Assembly (NCBI RefSeq): GCF_003063475.1
Contig: NZ_NESP01000001.1
Coordinates: 1,612,001 to 1,676,000 of the forward strand
Length of the DNA stretch: 64,000 bases
From: Limnohabitans curvus
Lineage (GTDB): Bacteria > Pseudomonadota > Gammaproteobacteria > Burkholderiales > Burkholderiaceae_C
Direction of reading: 5' to 3'
Notes under the pieces: generated by a model
The model's input: the letters and a program-made list of their open reading frames with translations, nothing else
What the model was told of the DNA's origin: nothing
The model's database searches: none
Shown: positions 51,753 through 61,016 of the stretch, one piece after another
How positions within the stretch are numbered: the first letter of the stretch is position 1
Layout: each line of letters starts with the position of its first letter
Position numbers and translations under genes: made by a program

Positions 51753-52749
51753 TGACACGCCCACGCACCATGCCTACGAAGCACTCACGCCCGATGTGGT
51801 GTTGGATGCATTGTCCGATTTGGGGCTCGAAGTCGATGGTCGACTCACCGCTTTGAGTTCGTACGAAAACCGTGTGTACCAAGTCATGCTCGATGACAAC
51901 GCCTCGGTGGTTGCCAAGTTTTATCGGCCAGAGCGTTGGACGGACGCGCAGATTTTGGAAGAGCATAGTTTTGCCGCAGAGTTGATGGCAGACGAAGTGC
52001 CACTGGTGGGCCCTCTCATGCTGCACGGCAAAACCTTGCATCACGCGCATGGGTTTGCATTCAGCGTCAGTCCGCGTCGTGGGGGACGTATGCCTGAGCT
52101 AGACGATGCGGAAGTGTTGGAGTGGATTGGCCGCTTCATCGCGCGTATTCATAACGTCGGCGCGCAACACAACTTTGCAACACGCCCCACCTTGAGTGTG
52201 AATACGTTTGCTATTGAGTCGCGTGATTGGTTGATGGCGCACCGCATCATCCCGATGGACCAACAAACCGAATGGCTGGCGGTCTGCAACCAGGCCATTG
52301 ACATGGCACAAGAGAAATTTGCAATGCATCCTCCGGACCACATCCGCCTGCATGGCGACTGCCACCCCGGCAATATTTTGTGGACGCCCACTGACTTACC
52401 CAACGGTGGTCCGCACTTTGTCGATTTAGACGATGCACGCATGGGCCCTGCCATTCAAGATGTGTGGATGTTGCTCAGTGGCGATCGTGCGCAACGCACA
52501 CAACAACTGTCGATGCTGTTAGATGGCTACGAACAAATGCGTGAACTCAATCGCAGCGAGCTGGCCTTGATTGAACCGCTGCGCACCTTGCGCTTGATTC
52601 ACTACAGCGCTTGGTTGGCACGTCGCAAGGACGATCCTGCGTTCGCACAGCACTTCTCATGGTTTGGCAGCAGTGACTACTGGGCGGGGCAAACGCACAT
52701 GTTGGTGGAGCAATGCGAAGCCATGCAAGAAGAACCGCTCTACGTTTAA
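51745..52749 (+). CDS. srkA: Stress response kinase A (SrkA/YihE-like)
   Basis: This 334-residue aminoglycoside-phosphotransferase-fold protein kinase protects cells under envelope and oxidative stress in E. coli. Visible are LTALSSYENRVYQVMLDD, the catalytic loop HGDCHPGNILW, and the metal-binding FVDLDDARMGPAIQDVWML. I choose GTG 51745, which overlaps the DUF1840 stop and gives close to the family length (328 in E. coli). It converges on the HAD gene with 6 bases between stops. Confidence 0.9.
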   Translation: MFDDTPTHHAYEALTPDVVLDALSDLGLEVDGRLTALSSYENRVYQVMLDDNASVVAKFYRPERWTDAQILEEHSFAAELMADEVPLVGPLMLHGKTLHHAHGFAFSVSPRRGGRMPELDDAEVLEWIGRFIARIHNVGAQHNFATRPTLSVNTFAIESRDWLMAHRIIPMDQQTEWLAVCNQAIDMAQEKFAMHPPDHIRLHGDCHPGNILWTPTDLPNGGPHFVDLDDARMGPAIQDVWMLLSGDRAQRTQQLSMLLDGYEQMRELNRSELALIEPLRTLRLIHYSAWLARRKDDPAFAQHFSWFGSSDYWAGQTHMLVEQCEAMQEEPLYV

Positions 52750-52755
52750 CGGGAC

Positions 52756-53496
52756 TTAGCAACCCAACGCATCGGCAAGCGCATGAATGTCGCGCACATG
52801 CAAATCGTTGCCCGCCTGAGGCGACACATCTTTGGGTTGCGATGCACCAAACTCCAAAGGCCGCTCGATGTAGGCCGTGCGCAAACCACAAGCTCTCGCA
52901 CCTTCTAAGTCGTCATGGTGCGCAGCACAGAGCATGACTTGATGAGGCTGCACATCAAAGGTCTGTGCCACACCCAGATAGGTGGCGGGGTCAGGCTTAT
53001 AGGCGCGAAACACTTCGGCGGACAAGATGCAATCCCATGGCAGTCCCGCTCGCTTGGCCATGTTCGTCAGTAGGCCTAGATTCCCATTCGACAAGCTGCA
53101 AATGGTGAATTTCTTTTTCAAGCGAAGCAGCCCCGCCACGCTATCAGGCCACGCGTCTAAGCGATGCCACACGCGGTTGAGGTGCACGCGTTCGGCTTCA
53201 CTCAAATGCGCTAAGCCAAACCTTGGCAACAAGTCATCCAGAATCAAACGGTGTAGCTCATCAATGCGCGTCCAGCCCAGCTCGCCAGAGCGCACGCGAG
53301 CCATGGCCGGCTGATAGCCCGCTCGCCAAGCTAGGGCAAACGCATTGGCATCGACGGAGGGGTAGAGCGCTTGCACTTCGCGCACGATGCTGCCATGCCA
53401 GTCGACGACCGTGCCAAAAATGTCAAAGGCCAACACGTGTGTGTTGGCCTTCAAGTCGTCTAGCAACGCGGGGTAAGGGGTGTCCATGTGTGTCAT
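52756..53496 (-). CDS. HAD-superfamily 2-haloacid dehalogenase-type hydrolase
   Basis: This 246-residue soluble hydrolase resembles L-2-haloacid dehalogenases (type II). The nucleophile motif is FDIFGTVVDWHGS (Asp about residue 25), followed by ICSLSNGNLGLL, the lysine region FRAYKPDPATYLG and CAAHHDDLEGARACG. The real substrate may be a phosphorylated or halogenated acid. The start may be ATG 53496 or 53487. It follows htpG by 10 bases in the same direction. Confidence 0.85.
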   Translation of the reverse strand: MTHMDTPYPALLDDLKANTHVLAFDIFGTVVDWHGSIVREVQALYPSVDANAFALAWRAGYQPAMARVRSGELGWTRIDELHRLILDDLLPRFGLAHLSEAERVHLNRVWHRLDAWPDSVAGLLRLKKKFTICSLSNGNLGLLTNMAKRAGLPWDCILSAEVFRAYKPDPATYLGVAQTFDVQPHQVMLCAAHHDDLEGARACGLRTAYIERPLEFGASQPKDVSPQAGNDLHVRDIHALADALGC

Positions 53497-53506
53497 GGAC
53501 GGTGTT

Positions 53507-55492
53507 TTACACCAAGAGTGCGTTCACCCGTTTCACATAGGCGGCAGGGTCTTCGGGCAAACCACCTTCGGCTAACAAAGCTTGGTCAAACAAGATGTGC
53601 GCCAAGTCGTTGAAGTTGGGGTTGGCGTCACCGCCCAGCTTCTTCACCAAGGCATGCTCAGCATTCACTTCCAAGATGGGTTTCATCTCAGGCGCTTGCT
53701 GACCTGCTTGCTTGAGCATGCGGGCCAGTTGCATGGACATGCCATGGTCTTTCACCACCAAGCAGGCGGGCGAGTCAACCAAGCGGGTGGTCACGCGCAC
53801 ATCGTCGGCTTTGTCCTTCAGGGCTTCTTTGAGCTTGGCCAGCACGGGCTTGAAAGCTTCGGCGGCGTCTTCGGCAGCCTTCTTCTCGGCCTCGTCTTGC
53901 AACGAGCCCAAGTCCACAGCGCCTTTGGCGACCGATTGCAATGGCGTGCCGTCGAACTCTTGTACAAAGTTCAAGGCCCACTCGTCCACGCGGTCGGTCA
54001 TCAACAGCACTTCGATGCCTTTTTTGCGGAACACTTCGAGTTGTGGGCTGTTCTTGGCCGCAGCCAATGAGTCGGCGGTGATGTAGTAGATGGCCTCTTG
54101 GCCTTCTTTCATGCGCGCTTTGTAGTCGGCGAAAGACACGGTCACAGCGTCTGTGCTGGTGCTGGCAAAGCGCAACAACTTGGCGAGCTTGTCTTTGTTG
54201 GCAAAGTCTTCGCCCAAGCCTTCTTTCAGCACGGAGCCAAACTCCGCGTAGAACTGGCTGTACTTGCCTTGCTTGGCTTTGTCTTCGTCGCTGAGAACGT
54301 CAGTGACACCTTCGGTTGTCGCGTCAGTCACGCCATCGTCGCCCGCCACGGGGGCTTTGTCGTACTTGGCCAAGTCTTCCAACACGGCCAACACGCGGCG
54401 TGTGTTGCCTTCGCGAATGGCTTTCACATCGCGGCTTTCTTGCAGCAACTCACGGCTCACGTTCAGTGGCAAATCGGCTGAGTCCACCACGCCTTTGATG
54501 AAGCGCAGGTAAGAGGGCATCAGCGCTTCGGCGTCGTCCATGATGAACACGCGCTTCACGTACAACTTCAAGCCCGACTTTTTGTCGCGGTTGAACAAGT
54601 CCATCGGCGCTTTGCTGGGGATGTACAGCAACTGTGTGTACTCGGTGCTGCCTTCCACACGGTTGTGGCTCCAAGCCAAAGGTGGCTCGAAGTCGTGGCT
54701 GATGTGTTTGTAGAACTCGTTGTGCTGTTCGTCAGTCACATCTTTCTTCGCGCGAGCCCACAGCGCGTTGGCTTGGTTGATGGTTTCCCATTCATCGGTC
54801 AACACCATTTCGCCGGGTTGGTCGTTTTCTCCCTCTTTCCATTCTTCTTTGCGCATGCGGATAGGCAACGAGATGTGGTCAGAGTATTTGTTGATGACCG
54901 ACTTGAGCTTCCAAGCGCTCAGGTATTCCTCGGCATCATCACGCAAGTGCAAGATGATCTTGGTGCCACGCTCCGCTTGGGTGATGGTCTCCACCTCAAA
55001 GTCACCCGTGCCGGTGCTGCTCCAGCGCACACCCTCGCTGGCCTTCAAGCCTGCGCGGCGAGATTCCACCGTGATGCGGTCCGCCACGATGTAGCCCGAA
55101 TAAAAGCCCACGCCAAACTGGCCAATCAAAGCGCCTTGGTCTTTGGCATCGGTCTTTTGGTCGCCGCTGAGTTTGCCCATGAATTCGCGTGTGCCGCTCT
55201 TGGCAATCGTGCCGAGGTGGGCAATGGCTTCTTCTTGGCTCATGCCAATGCCGTTGTCAGCAATGGTCAAGGTGCGGGCGTCTTTGTCAAAGCTCACGCG
55301 CACTTCGAGGTCTGCGTTGCCTTCAAACAAAGCATCGTTGTTTAGGCCTTCGTAGCGCAGCTTGTCGCAGGCGTCAGAGGCGTTGGACACCAGCTCGCGC
55401 AAGAAGATTTCTTTGTTGGAATACAGCGAATGCGTGACGAGGTGCAGCAGTTGCGACACTTCGGCTTGGAAGGAATGGGTTTGTTTGGTCAT
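53507..55492 (-). CDS. htpG: Molecular chaperone HtpG (Hsp90)
   Basis: HtpG is the bacterial Hsp90, an ATP-dependent cytosolic chaperone. The 661-residue protein has the GHKL ATP site ([54 protein letters not shown]) and the middle-domain [19 protein letters not shown] start at ATG 55492; TTG 55501 would add three residues. A heat-shock-type promoter lies upstream. Confidence 0.97.
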   Translation of the reverse strand: MTKQTHSFQAEVSQLLHLVTHSLYSNKEIFLRELVSNASDACDKLRYEGLNNDALFEGNADLEVRVSFDKDARTLTIADNGIGMSQEEAIAHLGTIAKSGTREFMGKLSGDQKTDAKDQGALIGQFGVGFYSGYIVADRITVESRRAGLKASEGVRWSSTGTGDFEVETITQAERGTKIILHLRDDAEEYLSAWKLKSVINKYSDHISLPIRMRKEEWKEGENDQPGEMVLTDEWETINQANALWARAKKDVTDEQHNEFYKHISHDFEPPLAWSHNRVEGSTEYTQLLYIPSKAPMDLFNRDKKSGLKLYVKRVFIMDDAEALMPSYLRFIKGVVDSADLPLNVSRELLQESRDVKAIREGNTRRVLAVLEDLAKYDKAPVAGDDGVTDATTEGVTDVLSDEDKAKQGKYSQFYAEFGSVLKEGLGEDFANKDKLAKLLRFASTSTDAVTVSFADYKARMKEGQEAIYYITADSLAAAKNSPQLEVFRKKGIEVLLMTDRVDEWALNFVQEFDGTPLQSVAKGAVDLGSLQDEAEKKAAEDAAEAFKPVLAKLKEALKDKADDVRVTTRLVDSPACLVVKDHGMSMQLARMLKQAGQQAPEMKPILEVNAEHALVKKLGGDANPNFNDLAHILFDQALLAEGGLPEDPAAYVKRVNALLV

Positions 55493-55522
55493 GGTCTTCA
55501 AAAACTAAATTACAAAAAACAA

Positions 55523-55541
55523 CGCCCCAAGATGCGGGGCG
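55523..55541 (-). terminator. Hairpin after the pseudouridine synthase gene
   Basis: On the minus strand CGCCCC-GCATCTT-GGGGCG is followed by TTGTTTTTTG, so it can act as terminator for the upstream gene. It overlaps the htpG -10 region. Confidence 0.6.
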
Positions 55542-55558
55542 TGGGCCTCAATTTCAAG
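55532..55558 (-). promoter_or_regulatory. Sigma32-type heat-shock promoter of htpG
   Basis: Read on the minus strand, CTTGAA (55558-55553), a 13-base spacer and CCCCGCAT (55539-55532) match the sigma32 consensus CTTGAAA-N11-16-CCCCATNT well. The transcript would start near 55524, leaving about 30 bases before the htpG ATG. An inverted repeat CGCCCC / GGGGCG covers the -10. Confidence 0.72.
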
Positions 55559-55587
55559 AGGCATCAAACGCGGGAAATGCGCGCAAC

Positions 55588-56445
55588 TTAAAAGCGCTCG
55601 TGCGCGCCGAGGTAGCGCCACTGCCCAGCAGGCAGTTGCCCCAGTTGCACGTGCCCAATGCGGATGCGTTTGAGGCCCACGACCTGAAGGCCGACTTGTT
55701 CGCACATGCGGCGAATTTGGCGTTTTTTGCCCTCGGTCAACACAAAGCGAAGTTGCTCTGGGTTTTGCCATTCCACCTGTGCACGTTTGAGAGGCTTGCC
55801 GTCCAAGCTCAAGCCGTGGCGCAAGCGTTCGAGTTGCGCTTTCGGAAACACAGCCTGCACATTGTTGGTCACGCGGTCGTGGTCGCCAATGGCGCTGAGT
55901 TGATTCGCTCTGCCGCCGTACGTGGCAGAGGCGGCGGTGGCCGCGGCGGTGTTTTCGTGGCCGGTGTAGGTCACGCGCACCAAATATTCTTTTTCCATCT
56001 CCGAGTCTTCACCGATCAATTGGCGTGCCACGCGTCCATCTTGCGTCAACACCAACAAGCCCGTGGAGTCGATGTCGAGTCGGCCCGAAGGGGCGAGGCT
56101 GCGCAAGTGTGGGGGCGTGAAGCGTCGCTTGGACGAATCGCCCGCCCAATGCGTGCGAGGGTTGATCAGCATGATGGCGGGCTCATGTCCGTCTTCGGCT
56201 TGGCCGCTCACATAGCCCATGGGCTTGTGCAAAAGAATAGTGACTTGGGTGTCTTGGTGGCCCTTGGCGCGTGGGTCCACCTCAACACGGTCGTTCGGGC
56301 CAACCTTCACGCCCATTTCAGCGGGGCGGCCATTGACCAACACCCAGCCTTGTTCAATCCACGCATCGGCCTCGCGGCGTGAGCACAGGCCGAGTTCGGC
56401 CATGCGTTTGTTGAGGCGGATGAGTTCTGAGGGGGTGTCTGACAT
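55588..56445 (-). CDS. rRNA pseudouridine synthase (RluB/RluF family)
   Basis: This enzyme converts a uridine of 23S rRNA to pseudouridine. The 285-residue protein has an N-terminal S4 RNA-binding domain ([20 protein letters not shown]), the catalytic motif [17 protein letters not shown] and [18 protein letters not shown] near the end. RluF or RluB specificity cannot be fixed by eye. The ATG at 56445 is preferred over TTG 56454. It begins 12 bases after the Crp/Fnr gene. Confidence 0.9.
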   Translation of the reverse strand: MSDTPSELIRLNKRMAELGLCSRREADAWIEQGWVLVNGRPAEMGVKVGPNDRVEVDPRAKGHQDTQVTILLHKPMGYVSGQAEDGHEPAIMLINPRTHWAGDSSKRRFTPPHLRSLAPSGRLDIDSTGLLVLTQDGRVARQLIGEDSEMEKEYLVRVTYTGHENTAAATAASATYGGRANQLSAIGDHDRVTNNVQAVFPKAQLERLRHGLSLDGKPLKRAQVEWQNPEQLRFVLTEGKKRQIRRMCEQVGLQVVGLKRIRIGHVQLGQLPAGQWRYLGAHERF

Positions 56446-56457
56446 AAGAGGCAAATT

Positions 56458-57165
56458 CTAAGTGCCGCTGGCGCGCAAAGCCGCCAAGTCGAGCACGCGC
56501 ATGCCGCCATATTCAATGCGAATCGCGCCTTGCTCTTCCAGCCGATTCAGCGCCACATTCACACGTTGGCGCGACAGGCCAACAAGGTAAGCCAGCTCTT
56601 GCTGCGTGATGCGCAAAATCTCGCCCACACCTGGAAACAACGTGGGGTTGAACAGCGCGGCCAAGTTGCGTGCCACGCGCACGTCAGGGTCGGTAGATCG
56701 GTCAATTTCTCGCGCTTCAATGAACTGCGCCAAGCGTTCGTTGAGTTGGTTCATTACAAAGCGGTTGAAGCCGATGGAGTTGTCTAGCAGCCAATGAAAC
56801 GTTTCGATCGGCAAGCCTGCCACCACGCTGCGTCGCAAGGCCATGATGTTGTAGCGGTACGTTTCGCGCTTGATGGCCGTGCCCTCGCCAAACCAACCGC
56901 CGGGCGGGACGCCCGTGAAGGTGATGGTGCGGCCACTGGCGCTGTCCGTGCTCATTTTCAGCAAGCCTTCCACCACGCCAAACCAATACGTGGCTTGGCG
57001 GCCCATGCGGCACACGTAGTCGCCGGGCATGGGGTCGCTCACCACCAGCTGAGATTCAATGCGGTTGCGCTCGTTTTCTTTGAGCAAGCCAAACCACGGA
57101 ATGAGCTTGAGTTCTTGCTCGGTCAGTGCGCGTCGTCGCTGGTAAACGGTGGGTGTTTGCGCCAT
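56458..57165 (-). CDS. Crp/Fnr-family transcriptional regulator
   Basis: This 235-residue regulator has a cyclic-nucleotide-type beta-barrel (about residues 25-130, GDYVCRMGRQATYWFGVVEG) and a C-terminal helix-turn-helix with recognition helix LSRQRVNVALNRLEEQG. There are no cysteines arranged for an FeS cluster, so it is not an FNR oxygen sensor. The conserved cAMP-binding RxS motif is not evident either, so the signal is unknown. A perfect Crp-type dyad lies 60 bases upstream in the gap shared with the acyl-CoA ligase gene. Confidence 0.9.
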   Translation of the reverse strand: MAQTPTVYQRRRALTEQELKLIPWFGLLKENERNRIESQLVVSDPMPGDYVCRMGRQATYWFGVVEGLLKMSTDSASGRTITFTGVPPGGWFGEGTAIKRETYRYNIMALRRSVVAGLPIETFHWLLDNSIGFNRFVMNQLNERLAQFIEAREIDRSTDPDVRVARNLAALFNPTLFPGVGEILRITQQELAYLVGLSRQRVNVALNRLEEQGAIRIEYGGMRVLDLAALRASGT

Positions 57166-57224
57166 GGATTCTGATCAATAGAAAAGTTTTATTCGGGTAA
57201 TCACTGCTCAGTGTCTACCCTAAA

Positions 57225-57242
57225 TTGTCGTCGAAACGACAA
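57225..57242. promoter_or_regulatory. Crp-family dyad operator TTGTCGTCGAAACGACAA
   Basis: A perfect 18-base inverted repeat TTGTCGT-CGAA-ACGACAA, which can be read as TGTCG-N6-CGACA, the half-site spacing used by Crp/Fnr proteins. It lies between the divergent Crp/Fnr-type gene (60 bases from its start) and the acyl-CoA ligase gene (about 100 bases from its start). Confidence 0.65.
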
Positions 57243-57338
57243 CTTGGCGTCAAATCCGGTCCTACGATCGCACCCAACATCAAAACGCGTCACCTACGCG
57301 TCATGATTTTTTGTCGACACACAAAGCAAGGATTAGGA

Positions 57339-59285
57339 ATGCAGACCACGTTCCCACGACTGTTACTCAAGCATGCCAGCGAGCGCCCCAGTGCGCCAGC
57401 CATGCGCGAGAAGGAATACGGCATTTGGCAAACCACCTCTTGGGCCGATATGGCTCAAATGGTGGAGCACATGGCGTGCGGCTTGCACCAAGCAGGTTTG
57501 ACGCGCGGCGAACACATGGTGGTGGTGGGTTCTAACCGTCCCCGCTTGTACGCCACCATGTTGGCGGCCCAATCGTTGGGTGCCATTCCAATTCCTTTGT
57601 ACCAAGATGCCGCTGGCCCTGAGTGCGTGTTCCCGCTCAACAACGCGGACGTGCGTTTTTGCGTCGTGGAAGACCAAGAGCAAGTGGACAAGCTGCTCGA
57701 GATTCGTGAGCAATGCCCACAAATCTCACACATCTTTTTTGATGACCCACGCGGCTTGCGCAAATACGACGAGCCAGGCTTGGCCTCCCTCGAAGAGTTG
57801 CTGGCTGCTGGCGCCGTGTTTGCCAAGCAACACCCAGGCTTCTATCTGGACGAAGTGGAGAAAGCACACACCGACGACGTGGGCGCGATGTTCTTCACAT
57901 CGGGCACCACAGGCAACCCCAAAGGTGTGGTGCACACGCACAACTCGCTCATCAACCGTGCTGAAGCCGGCGCCTTGTTTGACAAGCTCACTTCGCACGA
58001 AGACGTGTTGGCGTATTTGCCACCCGCTTGGATTGGCCAAAACATTTTCAGCTACGCCCAGTGGTTGTATTGCGGTTATGTGGTGAACTGCCCCGAGTCA
58101 GCCGCCACCGTCACCATCGACTTGAAGGAAGTCGGCCCCACTTACTACTTCGCGCCACCCCGCGTGTTTGAAGGCTTGCTCACCAGCGTGATGATTCGCA
58201 TGGAAGATGCTGGCGTCATCAAGCGCAACATGTTCCATTACTTCATGGATGTGGCTCGCAAATACGGCCCCACCAAAATGGACGGCAAGTCGATTGGTTT
58301 GGTAGGCGAAGTGCTCTACACCTTGGGCAATTTCTTTGTCTACGGCCCGCTGCGCAACAACCTCGGTATGAGCCGCGTGCGCGTGGCCTACACCGCCGGT
58401 GAGGCGATTGGTCCCGATTTGTTCAGCTTCTACCGTTCCATCGGTGTGAACTTGAAGCAGCTCTATGGCTCCACCGAAACCGCCGTGTTCGTCTGCTTGC
58501 AGCCCGACCACGAAGCACGCGCCGACACCGTGGGCGTGCCCTGCGCGGGCGTTGAAATCAAAGTCGCCGACAACGGTGAAATCTTGGTCAAGTCGCCAGG
58601 TTTGCTTAAAGGCTATTACAAAAACGACGCAGCCACGGCTGAAGTGCTGACCGCCGATGGCTGGTACCACACCAGCGACGCGGGCTTCTTGGATGCGCAT
58701 GGCCATTTGAAAATCATTGACCGCGTCAAAGACGTGGGCCGCATCAAAGGCGGCAGCAACGACGGCGCCATGTTTGCGCCCAAGTACGTCGAGAACAAAC
58801 TCAAGTTTTTCCCGCACATCAAAGAAGTGGTGGCCTATGGCGACCAACGCGAAAAAGTGTGCGTGATGATCAACATCGACATGGAAGCCGTGGGTAATTG
58901 GGCTGAGCGTCAAAACCTGCCTTACGCCGGCTATACCGATTTGGCGCAAAAGCCTGAGGTGTATCAGTTGATCAAAGAGTGCGTTGAGAAGGTCAATGCT
59001 GATCTCGCTGCTGACGAACTCTTGGCCGGTAGCCAAGTGAGCCGCTTCCTCGTGTTGCACAAAGAACTCGATGCCGATGATGGCGAACTCACCCGTACCA
59101 ACAAAGTGCGTCGCGGTTTCATCGCCGAAAAATACGACGCCTTGGTGGGCGCCCTGTACAACGGCGCGACCGAGCAATTCATTGAAACCGTGGTGAAGTT
59201 TGAAGACGGTCGCACCGGCAGCGTGAGCGCCACGCTCAAACTGTCTGACGCCAAAACCTTCGCGCCTGTGGGGAAAGCAGCATGA
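57339..59285 (+). CDS. AMP-forming acyl-CoA ligase (long-chain/aromatic acid type)
   Basis: This 648-residue adenylate-forming enzyme activates a carboxylic acid to its CoA thioester. The AMP motif FFTSGTTGNPKGVVHTHNS (about residue 185), YGSTETAVF and the hinge region HLKIIDRVKDVGRIKGG are present. The length and C-terminal extension are like long-chain fatty acyl-CoA synthetases. The ATG at 57339 is chosen; the frame upstream to 57225 covers the dyad. It overlaps livG by 4 bases, so transport and activation of the same acid are likely linked. Confidence 0.88.
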   Translation: MQTTFPRLLLKHASERPSAPAMREKEYGIWQTTSWADMAQMVEHMACGLHQAGLTRGEHMVVVGSNRPRLYATMLAAQSLGAIPIPLYQDAAGPECVFPLNNADVRFCVVEDQEQVDKLLEIREQCPQISHIFFDDPRGLRKYDEPGLASLEELLAAGAVFAKQHPGFYLDEVEKAHTDDVGAMFFTSGTTGNPKGVVHTHNSLINRAEAGALFDKLTSHEDVLAYLPPAWIGQNIFSYAQWLYCGYVVNCPESAATVTIDLKEVGPTYYFAPPRVFEGLLTSVMIRMEDAGVIKRNMFHYFMDVARKYGPTKMDGKSIGLVGEVLYTLGNFFVYGPLRNNLGMSRVRVAYTAGEAIGPDLFSFYRSIGVNLKQLYGSTETAVFVCLQPDHEARADTVGVPCAGVEIKVADNGEILVKSPGLLKGYYKNDAATAEVLTADGWYHTSDAGFLDAHGHLKIIDRVKDVGRIKGGSNDGAMFAPKYVENKLKFFPHIKEVVAYGDQREKVCVMINIDMEAVGNWAERQNLPYAGYTDLAQKPEVYQLIKECVEKVNADLAADELLAGSQVSRFLVLHKELDADDGELTRTNKVRRGFIAEKYDALVGALYNGATEQFIETVVKFEDGRTGSVSATLKLSDAKTFAPVGKAA

Positions 59286-60064
59286 GCAAGAAAATCGGCG
59301 ACGTCATCCTCGACGTCAAAAACATCAGTTTGCGTTTCGGTGGCGTCAAGGCGCTGACCGACATTTCCTTCAACGTGCGCGAGCACGAAGTGCGCGCCAT
59401 CATTGGCCCCAACGGTGCGGGCAAGAGCTCCATGCTCAACTGCATCAACGGGGTGTACACGCCTTCAGAAGGTTCCATCACTTTCCGCGGTCAAACCTTC
59501 GACCACATGGACAGCCACCAAGTGGCCACCATGGGCATTGCGCGCACCTTCCAAAACTTGGCCTTGTTCAAAGGCATGAGCGTGATTGACAACATCATGA
59601 CGGGCCGCAACCTGCGCATCAAGAGCAACCTGTTCATGCAGGCCTTGCGCATCGGCCCCGCACAACGCGAGGAAGAAGAGCATCGCGAAAAGGTTGAACA
59701 CATCATCGACTTTTTGGAAATCCAAGCGCACCGCAAAACGCCTGTGGGCCAGCTGCCCTACGGTTTGCAAAAGCGCGTCGACTTAGGTCGCGCCTTGGCG
59801 ATGGAGCCACAAGTGTTGCTGCTCGACGAACCCATGGCCGGCATGAACGTCGAAGAGAAACAAGACATGTGCCGCTTCATTTTGGATGTGAACGAAGAGT
59901 TCGGCACCACCATCGTGTTGATTGAACACGACATGGGCGTGGTGATGGACATTTCGGATCGCGTGGTCGTGCTTGACTACGGCAAAAAGATTGGCGATGG
60001 CACCCCCGATGAGGTGCGCAACAACGAGGAAGTCATCAGCGCTTACCTCGGCACTTCACACTAA
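59282..60064 (+). CDS. livG: Branched-chain-type ABC transporter ATP-binding protein (LivG)
   Basis: This 260-residue ATPase energises the importer. Walker A GPNGAGKSSMLNCINGVY, signature QLPYGLQKRVDLGRALA and Walker B VLLLDEPMAGMNVEEK are clear, with the family C-terminal region VVVLDYGKKIGDGTPDEVR. The ATGA overlap with the ligase gene indicates translational coupling. Confidence 0.94.
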   Translation: MSKKIGDVILDVKNISLRFGGVKALTDISFNVREHEVRAIIGPNGAGKSSMLNCINGVYTPSEGSITFRGQTFDHMDSHQVATMGIARTFQNLALFKGMSVIDNIMTGRNLRIKSNLFMQALRIGPAQREEEEHREKVEHIIDFLEIQAHRKTPVGQLPYGLQKRVDLGRALAMEPQVLLLDEPMAGMNVEEKQDMCRFILDVNEEFGTTIVLIEHDMGVVMDISDRVVVLDYGKKIGDGTPDEVRNNEEVISAYLGTSH

Positions 60065-60074
60065 GGACAAGAAC

Positions 60075-61004
60075 ATGGCATTTTTTCTAGAAGCCCTTTT
60101 CGGCGGCCTGATGGCCGGCATGTTGTATTCGTTGGTCGCACTTGGCTTTGTCTTGATTTTCAAAGCCTCAGGCGTTTTCAACTTTGCGCAAGGCGCGATG
60201 GTGTTGTTTGCGGCGCTGGCCATGGCTCGTTTTTCCGAGTGGGTGCCTGGCTGGCTCGGCATCAACAGCCAGTTTTTGGCCAACGTGATTGCCTTTGTGT
60301 TGGCTGGCGCGTGCATGTTTGTGTTGGCTTGGACGATCGAGCGCTTGGTGTTGCGCCACTTGGTCAACCAAGAAGGCGTGACCTTGCTGATGGCCACCTT
60401 GGGCATCACCTACTTCTTGGACGGTTTGGGCCAAGGCATCTTTGGCAGCGACATTTACAAGATTGATGTGGGCATGCCCAAAGATCCCGTGTTCTTGCTT
60501 GACTCTGTCTTTGAAGGCGGCGTCATGATCAACCTCGAAGACGTGTATGCCGCTTGCATTGCTGCTTTGCTGGTGTTCGTGTTGTCGATGTTTTTCCAAA
60601 AAACCACCACAGGCCGCGCACTGCGCGCTGTGGCCGATGACCACCAAGCGGCTCAGTCGATCGGTATTCCACTCAACCGCATTTGGGTCATCGTGTGGTT
60701 TGTGGCTGGCTTGACGGCGTTGGTCGCCGGCATCATTTGGGGCTCCAAGATGGGGGTGCAGTTCTCGCTGACCACCGTGGCTTTGCGTGCCTTGCCCGTG
60801 ATTATTTTGGGCGGTTTGACCTCGGTGCCTGGCGCCATCATTGGCGGTTTGATCATCGGCGTCGGGGAAAAACTCTCTGAGGTGTATGTCGGCCCCATGG
60901 TGGGCGGCGGCATTGAGATTTGGTTTGCCTATGTGTTGGCCTTGGTCTTCTTGTTGTTCCGTCCACAAGGTTTGTTCGGCGAAAAAATCATTGACCGCGT
61001 GTAA
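60075..61004 (+). CDS. livH: Branched-chain-type ABC transporter permease (LivH)
   Basis: This 309-residue inner-membrane permease starts MAFFLEALFGGLMAGMLYSL and shows the LivH pattern GVFNFAQGAMVLFAALAMA and GRALRAVADDHQAAQSIGI. The ATG at 60075 is chosen because the frame upstream lies inside livG. It pairs with LivM. Confidence 0.93.
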   Translation: MAFFLEALFGGLMAGMLYSLVALGFVLIFKASGVFNFAQGAMVLFAALAMARFSEWVPGWLGINSQFLANVIAFVLAGACMFVLAWTIERLVLRHLVNQEGVTLLMATLGITYFLDGLGQGIFGSDIYKIDVGMPKDPVFLLDSVFEGGVMINLEDVYAACIAALLVFVLSMFFQKTTTGRALRAVADDHQAAQSIGIPLNRIWVIVWFVAGLTALVAGIIWGSKMGVQFSLTTVALRALPVIILGGLTSVPGAIIGGLIIGVGEKLSEVYVGPMVGGGIEIWFAYVLALVFLLFRPQGLFGEKIIDRV

Positions 61005-61016
61005 GGAGAAAAAGAA

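Noticed and set aside
57166..57190. TGATCAAT in the Crp/Fnr upstream gap as an FNR box
   Set aside because: Only one half-site fits; the second ATCAA half at N4 spacing is missing.
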